15,960 bases of DNA from Cerioporus squamosus (taxonomy: Eukaryota; Basidiomycota; Agaricomycetes; Polyporales; Polyporaceae): assembly GCA_022592435.1 (NCBI GenBank), contig JABYQS010000655.1, positions 1-15,960 of the forward strand, read 5' to 3'. Shown in pieces: positions 1 through 8,749 of this stretch; position 1 is the first letter of the stretch, and each line of letters opens with the position of its first letter. The position numbers were made by a program, and so were the translations under genes. The notes below the pieces were generated by a model, which searched no databases, was not told the origin of the DNA, and saw only the letters and a program-made list of their open reading frames with translations.

Positions 1-1035
1 CGTGCTTCAGGCTGGCTACCGGACTGCAGACATCACCAAGTTCACAGCTATCTCTCGTTCCACCATCTACCGTGCTTGGCGTGCCTTCCGTTTGACTGGG
101 AGAGTCTCTCGCCCACCACCTGTCAACCGTCAACGGCGACGTCTTACTGTGTATCAAGATGTCCAGCTACTACTGCAGCATGCCCGCCATAACCCGACAT
201 TATTCCTGGACGAGTACTGTTCCATCCTTGAGGGCAAGCGGCTCCTTTCTGTGTCGCTCTCCACCGTTCATCGCGTCTTTGCTCGTGCCGGACTCAGCCA
301 CATGCGACTGCAGAAGCTTGCAAGCGAGCGAAGCCCCTTCAAGCGTGCCGACTACATCCGCCGCATTGGTCAACATCCTCCAGCAAGTCTCTACTTCCTC
401 GATGAAGTGTCGAAGGATGAGCGCACATATGGGAGGCTCTGGGGAAGGGCCCGGCTTGGTCAGCGTGCGGAGAGGTGTCAGCCGTTCATACGGGGCAGGC
501 GGTATTTGATGGTTGCTGGGTTGATGCTGGACAAGGGGATCACGGCTTCGAGGGTGGTGGAGGGCTCATTCACAAAGGGACTGTTTCTGAAGTTCCTTGA
601 GGACGACGTGGTACGTGCTAGCCCACATCATATATCGTACATCTTCCCTACTATACACAATATTCAAGCTCCCAACTACAACACCATACCCAGGACGTGG
701 AAGTGTGATTGTGATGGACAATGCAACAATCCACAAATCACAAGAAGTTCGAGAGCTGGTCGAGTCATATGGTGAGTTTTGTACCTATGTCACCGGCCTG
801 CTGCATGATTGCATCTTCAGTACTGTGCACTAGGCTGCCGCCTCGAATACATTCCACCCTACTCGCCCGACTTCAATCCATTTGAGCAAGCATTTTCTGT
901 CATGAAAGCGCACCTCTGGTCATGCGGAAAGCAAGCTTGGTCCAATGCGGAACATACCACGAGCTCTATGAGCTCTGTACAGTGATCAAGCCCGAAATGA
1001 CCTGGGGATTTTTCGAACACTCTGGCTATTTGTGG
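1..1035 (+). pseudogene. Tc1/mariner-family transposase, 5' end outside window, C-terminus frameshifted
   Basis: DDE transposase that would cut and paste its own element in the nucleus. Exons are 1-610, 669-771 and 834 onward, with introns 611-668 (ends AAG) and 772-833; splicing keeps the frame. Counting from the GTG at position 2, an N-terminal helix-turn-helix region (about residues 5-30) and a second one (about 70-110) precede the catalytic core. The acids are D134 (YFLDE), D220 (VIVMDN) and E255 (DFNPFEQ), with 34 residues between the last two, which is the Tc1-type DD34E spacing. The true start lies upstream of the window. The exon 3 frame stops at 983-985, but the expected C-terminal motif (EMTWGFFEHSGY) continues in the +1 frame up to about 1035, so a single indel lies near 905-960. 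The catalytic core is intact and the tail is broken. Terminal inverted repeats cannot be judged because one end is missing. Confidence 0.85.
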
Positions 1036-1170
1036 TGCGTCCATCTCTATGCCTTGATCATGAGGCTCGAGGCTGACCGGGATTCTGCAGACGCACAACT
1101 CTATGGCACCAAGAAAGTATGTAACATTGTCGTCAGTTCCAAAATACAGTACAGGCTTGCATTGTCGCAT

Positions 1171-2860
1171 TTACTCTATGCTGTCCAACCATCGCTCTTC
1201 TGCATCCCGGAGCTCTGCAACTTCTGCACTAGTAAGTCCACCTTCACTCCGGAGGACTGCATCTTCCAGCCGGTTGAGCAGGTGCGGACCGGCCACACCC
1301 ATGCTGGTGAGCTTCTCGACGAGTGGGGCAGACAGCTCAAGTGTGCGTGCGAAGTGTTCAAGGCTGAGCTTTGGACGCCTTGCAGCGCGGGACTGCAGTG
1401 CAGCTGGTGCCTGAGATCTAGCCGGAGAAACAGGGAGACGTGTCTGAGAAAGGTCCGATGCACGGCCATGGAACAAACAAGTCAGCCAGCCCAGCAAGGT
1501 GAATATTGATGGGGCAGGCACTGTCGGCGCTGCTGTCTGCAGTGCCTTCAGACGACGGCCAGCAAGCATAGCGAGATCAGTCGAGGACGAGGATGTCTTA
1601 GAGTGCCGGCGAGCTGCGGAGAACTGCTTGTTGTCAGGGGGATGTTCGATGTCGACACCAGGCACACCGGCAATCTGTGGTTGCTTGCTCAGTGAGGCAC
1701 GACAATTCAGACACTGGAAGGGCCACACGTACCTTAGCTGCAGCCCAGGAAGACATAAGTAGTGGTGTAAGGGGTAGATGATCCGCCGTTGGGCCTTCGA
1801 GCAGACAAGACCCATGGGTGCAGTGGGTGTCATTGCACTGATGCTTCTGCTCGAGTTCGAGAATGAAGTCGTTTTGCTCGACCTCGGTGTCTGTCAGCTT
1901 CTGCACGTGTCGCGATATGCGTTAGATGATGTGAGAACCGGGCCACCATCATGCAGAGGTTGTACTCACGCGCTTCTTCTTCTCCTTGTCCTTCCGCTTC
2001 CTCGACTTCCTGCCCTTCTCATCGTCATTGGAATAGTCACGGTCATCATCAGCATCATACTCGGCTGTGCGGTTCGAACGGCAGGCATGGCCCGAGCTTG
2101 AAGTAGACCGGCGAGAAGGGGATGTTTGGGCTTGAGTGCAAGAGCGAGAAGTGCGAGACTGCTGAGGAGAGCGCGAGTGTGTAGAACCACGAGAGGTATG
2201 ATTTGAAGAGCGAGCAGAAGAGTGGGAACAGGATCGAGACCGACGAGGATTGACCGAGCCTGACTGATCGGAGTCCTGAAGCACAACCAAGATGCATATA
2301 GCCAGGCACTCGCTATACAACACAAGACAGACTCACCGGCAAGGCATGCTCTTGCATGCTGATTTTGACCGTCGGCTTCGACTTGTCAGCCAGGATTCCC
2401 ATCATCTCCTTGTAGTCCTTCTCAGACTCGACGAGGACATCTTGATATGCTGACCGGGGTACGGTGAACTTGACAGTGAGACTAGTAGCGGACTCTGGAG
2501 GCAGATTTGATCCAGTTGGGTCGAGCCAGAGCTTGCACTTGCCAAGAAGATCATCGTGGGATGGGACAAGAGAGTTGACGGCACAAGCGAGGAAGTCTCG
2601 GAGCTCCATGTCTTCGTGGAATGCGAAGACCTTGGTTGTTGTAGGTAGCTTTGCATTCTTCCGTGGCTTGCCTTCAGAGAGTGCTGGAAGGTGGGAGAAG
2701 AGGAGGGTAGCGGAGATGCCCTTGCCGTCGTTGTGCTGGCTCGGACCCCCTGCAGTGCAAGTAATCAGCTTGAATCAGCTGGTCTGCGAGCATAGAACTA
2801 CTGACAGTCACCCCATATGGGATCGTTCACATCAGCGAGAGACTCGTTGTTGTCGGACAT
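1171..2860 (-). CDS. Five-exon protein with PB1-like, Cys/His and SAM-like regions, function unknown
   Basis: Exons on the minus strand are 2860-2812, 2749-2337, 2275-1970, 1900-1733 and 1674-1171. The four introns (62, 61, 69 and 58 nt) all have GT-AG ends and preserve the frame, giving exactly 479 residues and a TAA stop. The ATG at 2858-2860 begins MSDNNESLADV. Residues about 55-150 look like a PB1/ubiquitin-like fold (KVFAFHEDMELRDF). Residues 155-256 are rich in Ser/Arg, then acidic, then a Lys/Arg run (240-256) that could be a nuclear localisation signal. Residues 257-312 carry a Cys/His cluster (C278, H282, C283, H285, C288) that may bind zinc. Residues about 415-479 resemble a SAM-like helical bundle ending in AELRDAEERWLDSIE. 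I recall similar domain orders in expanded families of mushroom hypothetical proteins, but I cannot name a family. A nuclear regulatory or scaffolding role is inference only. It lies tail to tail with the Tc1 remnant and head to head with a hAT remnant. Confidence 0.8.
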
Positions 2861-3060
2861 GGCAAACAGCAAGAAGAAGGAGTCAAGCACTAGCAGGGCG
2901 ACGCGAGCACGACGTACGCGAGGTGAGGCAACGCGCAGACGACGCGCGCCCACGCGCCCTTGAGGCGTGGGAATCCTCCACGGAGCTATCCGCAGACACT
3001 TTTTGGGGAGCTCGAACGAAACTCTTTTTGTTTCTTCTCGGCTGCCGAGTCTCATCCATT
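2861..3060. promoter_or_regulatory. Shared upstream region between divergent genes
   Basis: About 200 bp separate the start codon of the minus-strand five-exon gene from the first ATG of the plus-strand hAT remnant, so it probably holds the promoter of the former and the old promoter of the latter. It is purine-rich next to the minus-strand gene and contains a short hairpin (CCCACGC and GCGTGGG around 2948-2970). No clear TATA box was seen. The assignment rests on position only. Confidence 0.35.
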
Positions 3061-3924
3061 ATGAAAACTGCAATAAAAGTACGTCAGGGAAGCGGCCAAT
3101 CATCGAGTCCGATGCAGAGTCGTCGTCTGAGGTCGAGTTCGTGGGTGACGATGCGTCTGGGCCCACCAAGGGAAGCAGAAGAAGAAGAACAAGGGTACGT
3201 CGCGAGCATGGATGCTCACAAGCTCCGTTCTTACTCTCTTCTGTTTGCAGGTCCCAAACGCGCCCGCAAGGACAAGCAGAACAGCGATGCTGTTGACAAG
3301 GCCAGCTTCCTCGTTGACATTGACGTGCAGCCCATCAAAGAGCCCGGCAATATCCCCAACAAGCCCTATGATTGCTGACGTCAATGCATTCTTTGGTGCC
3401 CCATACATGAAGGTTGGCACGGCGGGACTCCAAAGCTGCATTGGGATTGTAACAAGTGCCCGTACGTGCAGTGGTTCATTTGTCTAGCATGTATTCATCA
3501 CGCTCACACGTCTTACCTGATAGGATGAAGGTGTGCATCATCAATGATACAACAACATTGCGACATCACTTGGACTCGAGCCACAGGGTGCATTGTGCAG
3601 CGGTACAGGGCTGTTGACTGAGTTGTAGCTGACCTCATCTTCTAGGGCTTATATCATCGATGGGCACTTGGAAATAACTTCGTGTCGAAGCTTCAGAGCA
3701 ACGTCGACAAGCTCAAAGCCGCCGCAGAAGAAGAGAAGAAATGTCAGAGTACGCTAGAGCTGCATCTCCGAGAGATGACTCCGAAGGAGCGCAAGATCGT
3801 CTACACCGAGTGTGTCTATCGCAAGGCCGTAATTGAGTGGCTGATTGCCACCAACCAGGTATGCACGCATACCTTTGAACACCCGCTATCTACTCATGCT
3901 TCTGTAGCCACTGTCTGCTGTCGA
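3061..3924 (+). pseudogene. hAT-family transposase, N-terminal half with BED zinc finger, interrupted by copia element
   Basis: Recognisable exon pieces are joined by introns 3195-3250, 3462-3523, 3603-3645 and 3859-3907, all GT-AG. The order is an acidic stretch (ESDAESSSEVEF), a basic stretch (GPKRARKDKQ), ADVNAFFGAPY, then a BED-type finger with WDCNKC, TTLRHHLDSSH and a nearby His. A conserved linker follows (KLQSNVDKLKAA, LHLREMTPKERKIVY), and the piece ends in VIEWLIATNQ, an intron and PLSAV. These are typical of the DNA-binding half of fungal hAT transposases. It is broken by at least two frameshifts (near 3370 and near 3405-3420) and probably others before 3195. It stops at 3924, where the copia LTR interrupts the codon after PLSAV. 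The catalytic domain is not found on the other side of the retroelement in matching phase. Confidence 0.75.
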
Positions 3925-4346
3925 TGTTAGCTGCAGTGCGCCTCAGAGCGATCACAATGGCCTATGTTGAGCTCTGTGAAGTCTGATACATTGACAAAAG
4001 CATATCTACACACCTATGTCGAGCTCTGTGAAGTCTGAGGACTCCAGAGCTCGACGAGCGCGCTGTCTACGGTGCGGGTTACATAAGCTATACAGTACCA
4101 GCAGCCACAACACCCAGGAAATCAACAAAAGCGAAAAGTAAAAAATCAGTGAAGACCAAGAGGTCAAGTGTTCAATCCCGGGAGTGTGCAAAGAATAAAA
4201 TATGAAGAAGCGCCAATATCTCAAAGAGGAATGAAGGCGTCAAGTGGTCGTGTGGAGCGCCAATAGAGCGCACTGCAATAGTCCCCTGGTGCAAGTATAG
4301 ACTTGACGCAGGCACAGGAACCGGAGATAGAGCTCCGAGTTCAACA
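3925..4346 (-). repeat. 3' LTR of the copia element
   Basis: Read on the minus strand it runs from TGTTGAACTC to CTAACA, with the usual TG...CA termini. It lies directly downstream of the polypurine tract. It matches the reverse complement of the right LTR except for three substitutions and two single-base indels, which cancel in length. The pol reading frame continues about 57 codons into it. Confidence 0.92.
3961..4038. repeat. Internal 26-bp direct repeat in left LTR
   Basis: Two 26-bp copies, 3961-3986 and 4013-4038, share the core GAGCTCTGTGAAGTCTGA and differ by one base in the left LTR. They are 52 bp apart near the U5 end. Such duplications in LTRs can be regulatory, but nothing here proves it. 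Confidence 0.8.
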
Positions 4347-7300
4347 CTCCCCCCTGACCGGTCAAGTCCCCAATCCATCCTGCACATCTCGAGCACCTTC
4401 GGCTTGGGCAGCGACTTGGTGAGGATGTCAGCTGGCATGTCCGAGGTGCGCAGATGGATGACCTCAATCCGGCCCTTGGCTACTTCATCCCTGAGCCAAT
4501 AGAAGCGCAAATCGAGGTGCTTCATACGGCCATGGTGCTCGGGATTTTTCGCAACAGTGAGCGCGGAGAGGTTGTTGATCCTGAGCCGGGAGGCTGAGGA
4601 GACATCGAACCCAAACTCCGTGAGCAGGTTGCGCAGCCAGAGGATCTCCTGGCCAGCAGCAACTGCTGCGACAAACTCGGCCTCTGTGGTGGACAGTGCA
4701 ACAATGGACTGCAGACGACTCGACCAAGAGATTGCACCTGTGCCCATCTTGATGACATACCCAGAGGTCGAGCGACCGGTGTCTGGGCAGCCTGCATGGT
4801 CCGCATCCGTGTAGGAGGTGAAGAGCTCGGAGTCCGATGAAGGGGAGTATGTGAGCTTGTAGTCGAGCGTCCCCTTGATGTACCAGAAGAGGTGCTTGAC
4901 CGCCTTCCAGTGTGTCATGCCAGGGTGTGTCGAGAAGCGAGCAAGGTTGCCCACGGTGCGAGCGATGTCCGGACGAGTTGCGACTGCCAGGTAGAAGAGC
5001 GAGCCAACAGCCTGGCCGTACGGGATGTCCTGCATTTCCCGAACGTCCGCTGGTGTCTTGGGGCTCATGTCCGCGCTGAGGCGAAGGCCTGGGTCCATCG
5101 GAGTGCCGACAGGGTCGCAGTTGGAGAAGCCATACCGCTCGAGGATGTCGAGTGCATACTGCCGCTGTGAGATGGAAAGGGAACGCTTCGAGCGGTCGCG
5201 CTCAATCTTGACTCCGAGGAGCCAGGACGTCGGACCAAGGTCACGGAGCTTGAAGTGCGCACGCAGCTCGTCCTTGACGCGCTGAATAGCGTCCTTGGAC
5301 TTTGCTGCAATGGTGATGTCGTCAACAAAGACAGGGATGATGACATGCACTCCGTCTCGAAGGTAGACCCAGACACTGTGCTCGCAGACAAGTCGATCAA
5401 AGCCAAGCTTTGTCAGGACCTCATGCAGCTTCTCGTGCCAGCAGCGGCCAGCCTGCTTGAGGCCGTAGAGCGACTTGCAAAGTCGCCAGACCCACTCGGG
5501 GTCCTTCTCCTCGAAGCCCTCGGGCTGCTTCATGTAGACCTCCTCCTTGAGCTCGCCATTGAGATAGGCAGAGGAGATGTCCACCGACTCGAGCTCGAGG
5601 TCCTCCAGCGCAGCAAGGGCAAGGATGGCTCGGATCGACGCCCACTTGGGAGTAGGGGCAAAGGTTTCGTTGTAGTCGAAACCAGGACACTGGGAGAAGC
5701 CCTTGGCAACAAGGCGACCCTTGTACCGCTCGATCGAGCCGTCCGCATTGCGCTTCACCCGGAAGACCCACCGAGAACCGATGGCCTTGCGTCCGGGAGG
5801 CAGCTGAACGAGCTGGAACGTGCCATTTTCGACGAGGGACTGGATCTTGTCCTGTGCAGCCTTGAGCCACCGCTCTCGCTTGTCTGGCTCGAGCTTCATG
5901 ACCTCCGAGATTGACCGAGGCTCACCGAAGTGCTCCTGGCTTGCCTTGAACGCATGCTCGACTGCAGACTCGAAGGCAACAGCCAGAGCATCGTCGTACG
6001 AGAGGTAATCAACCTGCTCATTGGAGTAGACGTGCTCAATGCCGGCCATCATTGCCTCGAGCGAGCACTCAAAGACGTCCTCATGACCATCTGCCAGGAG
6101 GTCGAGTTCATCGTCAGAGTCCGCAGGGGGAGGCGGAGAGGCTGGTGCATGGTGCGGAGGGATGTGGGCAGGCTCCGGCTCGACTGGCTCGTTGATCAGA
6201 GGGTCTGGAGAGGGAGAGTGGCGCTGCGGAGTCTGGTCTCGCTCTGAGGGCTCTGGCGTCGAAGCAGGAGATGGTGAAGCAATCCTGAGCCGCTGAGGAA
6301 CAAGATTTCGACGCTCGAGCTCCTGGTCGTTGAGCGAGCCTTGGAAACGCGTCGAACGCGCAGGGAGGTGCTTCCGAGCGGGTGCAGGATACGGCTTGAA
6401 GCCGCCATGAGTGTTCGCTTCCTCGTGGGCTGATGGACGTCCAGCTGGGCGCGGTACGGCTGGCGCAGGTGCAGGAGGCTGTGGGACGACCGGGGCAGGT
6501 GCAGGAGGTGCAGGAGGGCTTGGAGCGCGTGATGACGGAGCAGGAGAGCCGTCGTGCGGAGCACCGGGCGCAGGAGGTGCAGGATCATCCGAGTCCGCTC
6601 CCCCCTGATCAGGCAGCTCTGGCGCATCCGGGACGTCGTCAGGAGTGTCGTCCGCATCCTCAGGCGCACCGGGGATGTGCACCTCGTCGAGTGGAAGGCC
6701 AAAGACGTTGATGAAGGGCGAGTTGCCAGGAAAGCAGCGCTCGTCGAAGACAGCATGCGAAGAGATGATGAACTTCTTCGCAGCAGGATCCCAGAACCGC
6801 CAGGCCTTCGTCCCCTCGGGGTAGCCCACGAAGATGCACTTCCTCGAGTGCAACTCGAGTGCCTTCCGGTCCTTCTTGCGCACCAGCACATAGGCCAGGC
6901 AGCCAAAAACACGGAAGTACGAGACATCCGGTTTGCGTCCATCTCCCTTCCATGCTGTGTAGGGAATGCCGCCGTTCAGCGCAGAAGTGGGCATGCGGTT
7001 GCGTGTGTGGACGAAGGTGGAGACAGCGTGGCCCCAGAACGAAGGAGGGAGCTTCGACTGCACAAGGAGAGCCGTGGCACCCTCAGAGGTTGTCCGGTTC
7101 GCGCGTTCAGCAACACCGTTCTGGTGAGGCTCGTCTGGCTCCGTGTGCTGCCGCTGGATGCCGTGCTGAGCGCAGAAGTCGATGTACTCTTTGCCCATGT
7201 ACTCGCCGCCCTTGTCGTTGCGCGTGGCCTTGATCCGGAGACCCAGGCAGTTCTCAGCATATGCCTTGTACGCTTTGAACGCAGCAAACGCGTCGCTCTT

Positions 7301-8371
7301 GCGCTTCAGGTACGCCATGACCCAGAAACGCGTTGCATCGCAGACGAACGTCATCCAGTAGACATATCCCTCCGGTGTAGCAACCGGCAGACGTCCCTTG
7401 AGGTCGGTGTGGACCAGGGCGATGGGGACGAACTTCCGGGATGCAAAGCGAGGGATGGAGTGGCGATTGAGCTTGCCGGCAAGGCAGGGCTCGCAGAGAG
7501 GGTCAGGCTTGCGCTTCGAGCGAACGATAAGGCCGATGACAAGCCCCTTCTTGATCACCGAGCGCAGGTCGTCGAGATTGACGTGCGAGCAGCGCTGGTG
7601 CCACAGGAACTCGTCCTCCTCGCAGGTAGAGGACGCAGAGAGCGCATCCTTCGTCTGAGACACGGTGTGGCCAAGCAGGTAGCCGACATTGTGCTCGTTG
7701 ACCCGGGCCTCGAAGTGCAGCTGCCCCTCATGGTAGAAGAGCGCACTCGATGCGCGCAGCTCGACGGTGTAGCCCTTCTCGCGCGTGAGGTGGAAGACAG
7801 ACAGTAGATTGCTGGCAAGTGCAGGAACATGCAGGACGTCGTGTAGTACAACAGCAGGCGACGCAACACCTCCCCTCTCTGCAGGCTGAAACACCACAGA
7901 CCCCAATCCAGCCGAGTAGACGATGTGTGAGTTGGCAAGGTGAATGGGGATGGTGTGCGGCGAGTAGGAGCGGAACCAGTGACGGTGTGGGGTCATGTGT
8001 GCAGAAGCACCTGTGTCGGTGTTCCAGTGAGCTGCTGCCGGCGAAGAGAGCCAGGAAGCGCGATCCGAGACGGATAGCAGCACAGAAGCACAACCAGCAC
8101 TCACAGTGGCCGCACCAGCGGACTCCTGGGCAGTGTCCTGGCCGTCGCTTGAGTCCTTGGACGCCTCCGACGCGGTCTCCTTGCGTTTGCCCTTGCCAGA
8201 GCGGAATTGCGAACACTGCGTGGCCTTCTCCTTCGCTTGAGCGCTGGCATCGCGCTTGGAGAAGCACTGGTCCTCGGAGTGGCCGGAGCGACCGCAGAAC
8301 GTGCAGGAGAGGGTAGAGGCGGCATGGTGTTGAACTCGGAGCTCTATCTCCGGTTCCTGTGCCTGCGTCAA
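4172..8371 (-). CDS. pol: Copia Pol polyprotein (protease, integrase, RT, RNase H), 5'-truncated
   Basis: One uninterrupted frame of 1399 codons. The first 14 or so codons come from the flipped LTR and the first codon is TTG; the first in-frame ATG is only codon 126, so normal translation of the whole frame is doubtful. Zinc knuckle C23-C26-H31-C36 is all that remains of gag. Protease has the motif around D119 (NTDTGAS). Integrase has the HHCC finger (H258, H263, C293, C296) and catalytic D323, D386, E422 with DD35E spacing. A long Pro/Ala/Asp-rich linker spans about 560-760. Reverse transcriptase spans about 850-1090 with D931 (VDISSAY) and the FVDD box (D1017, D1018) in place of the commoner YVDD. 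RNase H has D1189 (YTDADHAG) and E1230 (STTEAE), but the usual DNQSA motif reads NNLSA at 1266-1270, so a catalytic Asp is Asn. The final 57 or so codons lie inside the 3' LTR. Confidence 0.92.
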   Translation of the reverse strand: MTQAQEPEIELRVQHHAASTLSCTFCGRSGHSEDQCFSKRDASAQAKEKATQCSQFRSGKGKRKETASEASKDSSDGQDTAQESAGAATVSAGCASVLLSVSDRASWLSSPAAAHWNTDTGASAHMTPHRHWFRSYSPHTIPIHLANSHIVYSAGLGSVVFQPAERGGVASPAVVLHDVLHVPALASNLLSVFHLTREKGYTVELRASSALFYHEGQLHFEARVNEHNVGYLLGHTVSQTKDALSASSTCEEDEFLWHQRCSHVNLDDLRSVIKKGLVIGLIVRSKRKPDPLCEPCLAGKLNRHSIPRFASRKFVPIALVHTDLKGRLPVATPEGYVYWMTFVCDATRFWVMAYLKRKSDAFAAFKAYKAYAENCLGLRIKATRNDKGGEYMGKEYIDFCAQHGIQRQHTEPDEPHQNGVAERANRTTSEGATALLVQSKLPPSFWGHAVSTFVHTRNRMPTSALNGGIPYTAWKGDGRKPDVSYFRVFGCLAYVLVRKKDRKALELHSRKCIFVGYPEGTKAWRFWDPAAKKFIISSHAVFDERCFPGNSPFINVFGLPLDEVHIPGAPEDADDTPDDVPDAPELPDQGGADSDDPAPPAPGAPHDGSPAPSSRAPSPPAPPAPAPVVPQPPAPAPAVPRPAGRPSAHEEANTHGGFKPYPAPARKHLPARSTRFQGSLNDQELERRNLVPQRLRIASPSPASTPEPSERDQTPQRHSPSPDPLINEPVEPEPAHIPPHHAPASPPPPADSDDELDLLADGHEDVFECSLEAMMAGIEHVYSNEQVDYLSYDDALAVAFESAVEHAFKASQEHFGEPRSISEVMKLEPDKRERWLKAAQDKIQSLVENGTFQLVQLPPGRKAIGSRWVFRVKRNADGSIERYKGRLVAKGFSQCPGFDYNETFAPTPKWASIRAILALAALEDLELESVDISSAYLNGELKEEVYMKQPEGFEEKDPEWVWRLCKSLYGLKQAGRCWHEKLHEVLTKLGFDRLVCEHSVWVYLRDGVHVIIPVFVDDITIAAKSKDAIQRVKDELRAHFKLRDLGPTSWLLGVKIERDRSKRSLSISQRQYALDILERYGFSNCDPVGTPMDPGLRLSADMSPKTPADVREMQDIPYGQAVGSLFYLAVATRPDIARTVGNLARFSTHPGMTHWKAVKHLFWYIKGTLDYKLTYSPSSDSELFTSYTDADHAGCPDTGRSTSGYVIKMGTGAISWSSRLQSIVALSTTEAEFVAAVAAGQEILWLRNLLTEFGFDVSSASRLRINNLSALTVAKNPEHHGRMKHLDLRFYWLRDEVAKGRIEVIHLRTSDMPADILTKSLPKPKVLEMCRMDWGLDRSGGSVELGALSPVPVPASSLYLHQGTIAVRSIGAPHDHLTPSFLFEILALLHILFFAHSRD
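4347..4355 (-). other. Polypurine tract of the copia element
   Basis: The minus strand reads AGGGGGGAG immediately before the TGTTGAAC start of the 3' LTR, the usual position of the plus-strand DNA primer of an LTR retrotransposon. Its presence fixes which LTR is the true 3' copy. Confidence 0.8.
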
Positions 8372-8749
8372 GTCTATACTTGCACCAGGGGACTATTGCA
8401 GTGCGCTCATTGGCGCTCCACACGACTACTTGACGCCTTCATTCCTCTTCGAGATATTGGCGCTTCTTCATATTTTATTTCTTTGCACACTCCCGGGATT
8501 GAACACTTGACCTCTTGGTCTTCACTGATTTTTTACTTTTCGCTTTTGTTGATTTCCTGGGTGTTGTGGCTGCTGGTACTGTATAGCTTATGTAACCCGC
8601 ACCGTAGACAGCGCGCTCGTCGAGCTCTGGAGTCCTCAGACTTCACAGAGCTCGACATAGGTGTGTAGATATGCTTTTGTCAATGTATCAGACTTCACAG
8701 AGCTCGACATAGGCCATTGTGATCGCTCTGAGGCGCACTGCAGCTAACA
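8328..8749 (+). repeat. Second LTR copy, inverted relative to the element
   Basis: On the plus strand it reads TGTTGAACTC to CTAACA, i.e. the sense orientation of a plus-strand element, opposite to the pol gene it flanks. Its U3 terminus abuts the zinc-knuckle coding region at 8327/8328 with no intervening bases. In an ordinary element this position would hold a direct copy followed by a primer binding site and gag. Confidence 0.92.
8636..8713. repeat. Internal 26-bp direct repeat in right LTR
   Basis: This is the counterpart of the left-LTR duplication in inverted orientation: copies at 8636-8661 and 8688-8713, here identical to each other. Confidence 0.8.

Larger units (their letters stand above)
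3925..8749 (-). mobile_element. Ty1/copia LTR retrotransposon with inverted LTRs and gag deleted
   Basis: Domain order protease, integrase, reverse transcriptase, RNase H places it in Ty1/copia. It is bounded by two 422-bp LTR copies, 3925-4346 and 8328-8749, which are reverse complements of each other, not direct repeats. A polypurine tract abuts the left copy, so the left LTR is the genuine 3' LTR. The right copy is flipped and joins the coding region directly, about eight codons before the gag zinc knuckle; capsid and primer-binding-site regions are absent from the inside. Both outer ends are U5 ends (CTAACA) and both inner ends are U3 ends. Outer flanks are GTCGA on the left and CTCTT on the right, so no 5-bp target-site duplication is visible. 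It is inserted in a hAT exon. The two LTRs differ at only five places and pol has no stops, so it is young. Confidence 0.9.

Noticed and set aside
2464..3378. 304-codon plus-strand frame
   Set aside because: Its first half is antisense to exon 2 of the five-exon gene and its second half reads through the hAT intron; it is not a single gene.
4240..4806. Several long frames opposite to or overlapping the pol frame
   Set aside because: They are shadows of the copia coding sequence, with skewed composition and no domain content; the pol frame carries all motifs.
6554..7807. 417-codon plus-strand frame across the copia element
   Set aside because: It is antisense to the integrase region, where high GC suppresses stops. 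No recognisable motif.
8369..8371. In-frame start codon for pol inside the flipped LTR
   Set aside because: The first codon is TTG; the first ATG in frame is codon 126, after the protease motif. A functional start here is not supported.
3925..8749. A DNA transposon with 422-bp terminal inverted repeats
   Set aside because: The ends are LTRs with TG...CA termini, a polypurine tract abuts one of them, and the coding region is copia pol. The inverted arrangement is treated as a rearrangement.
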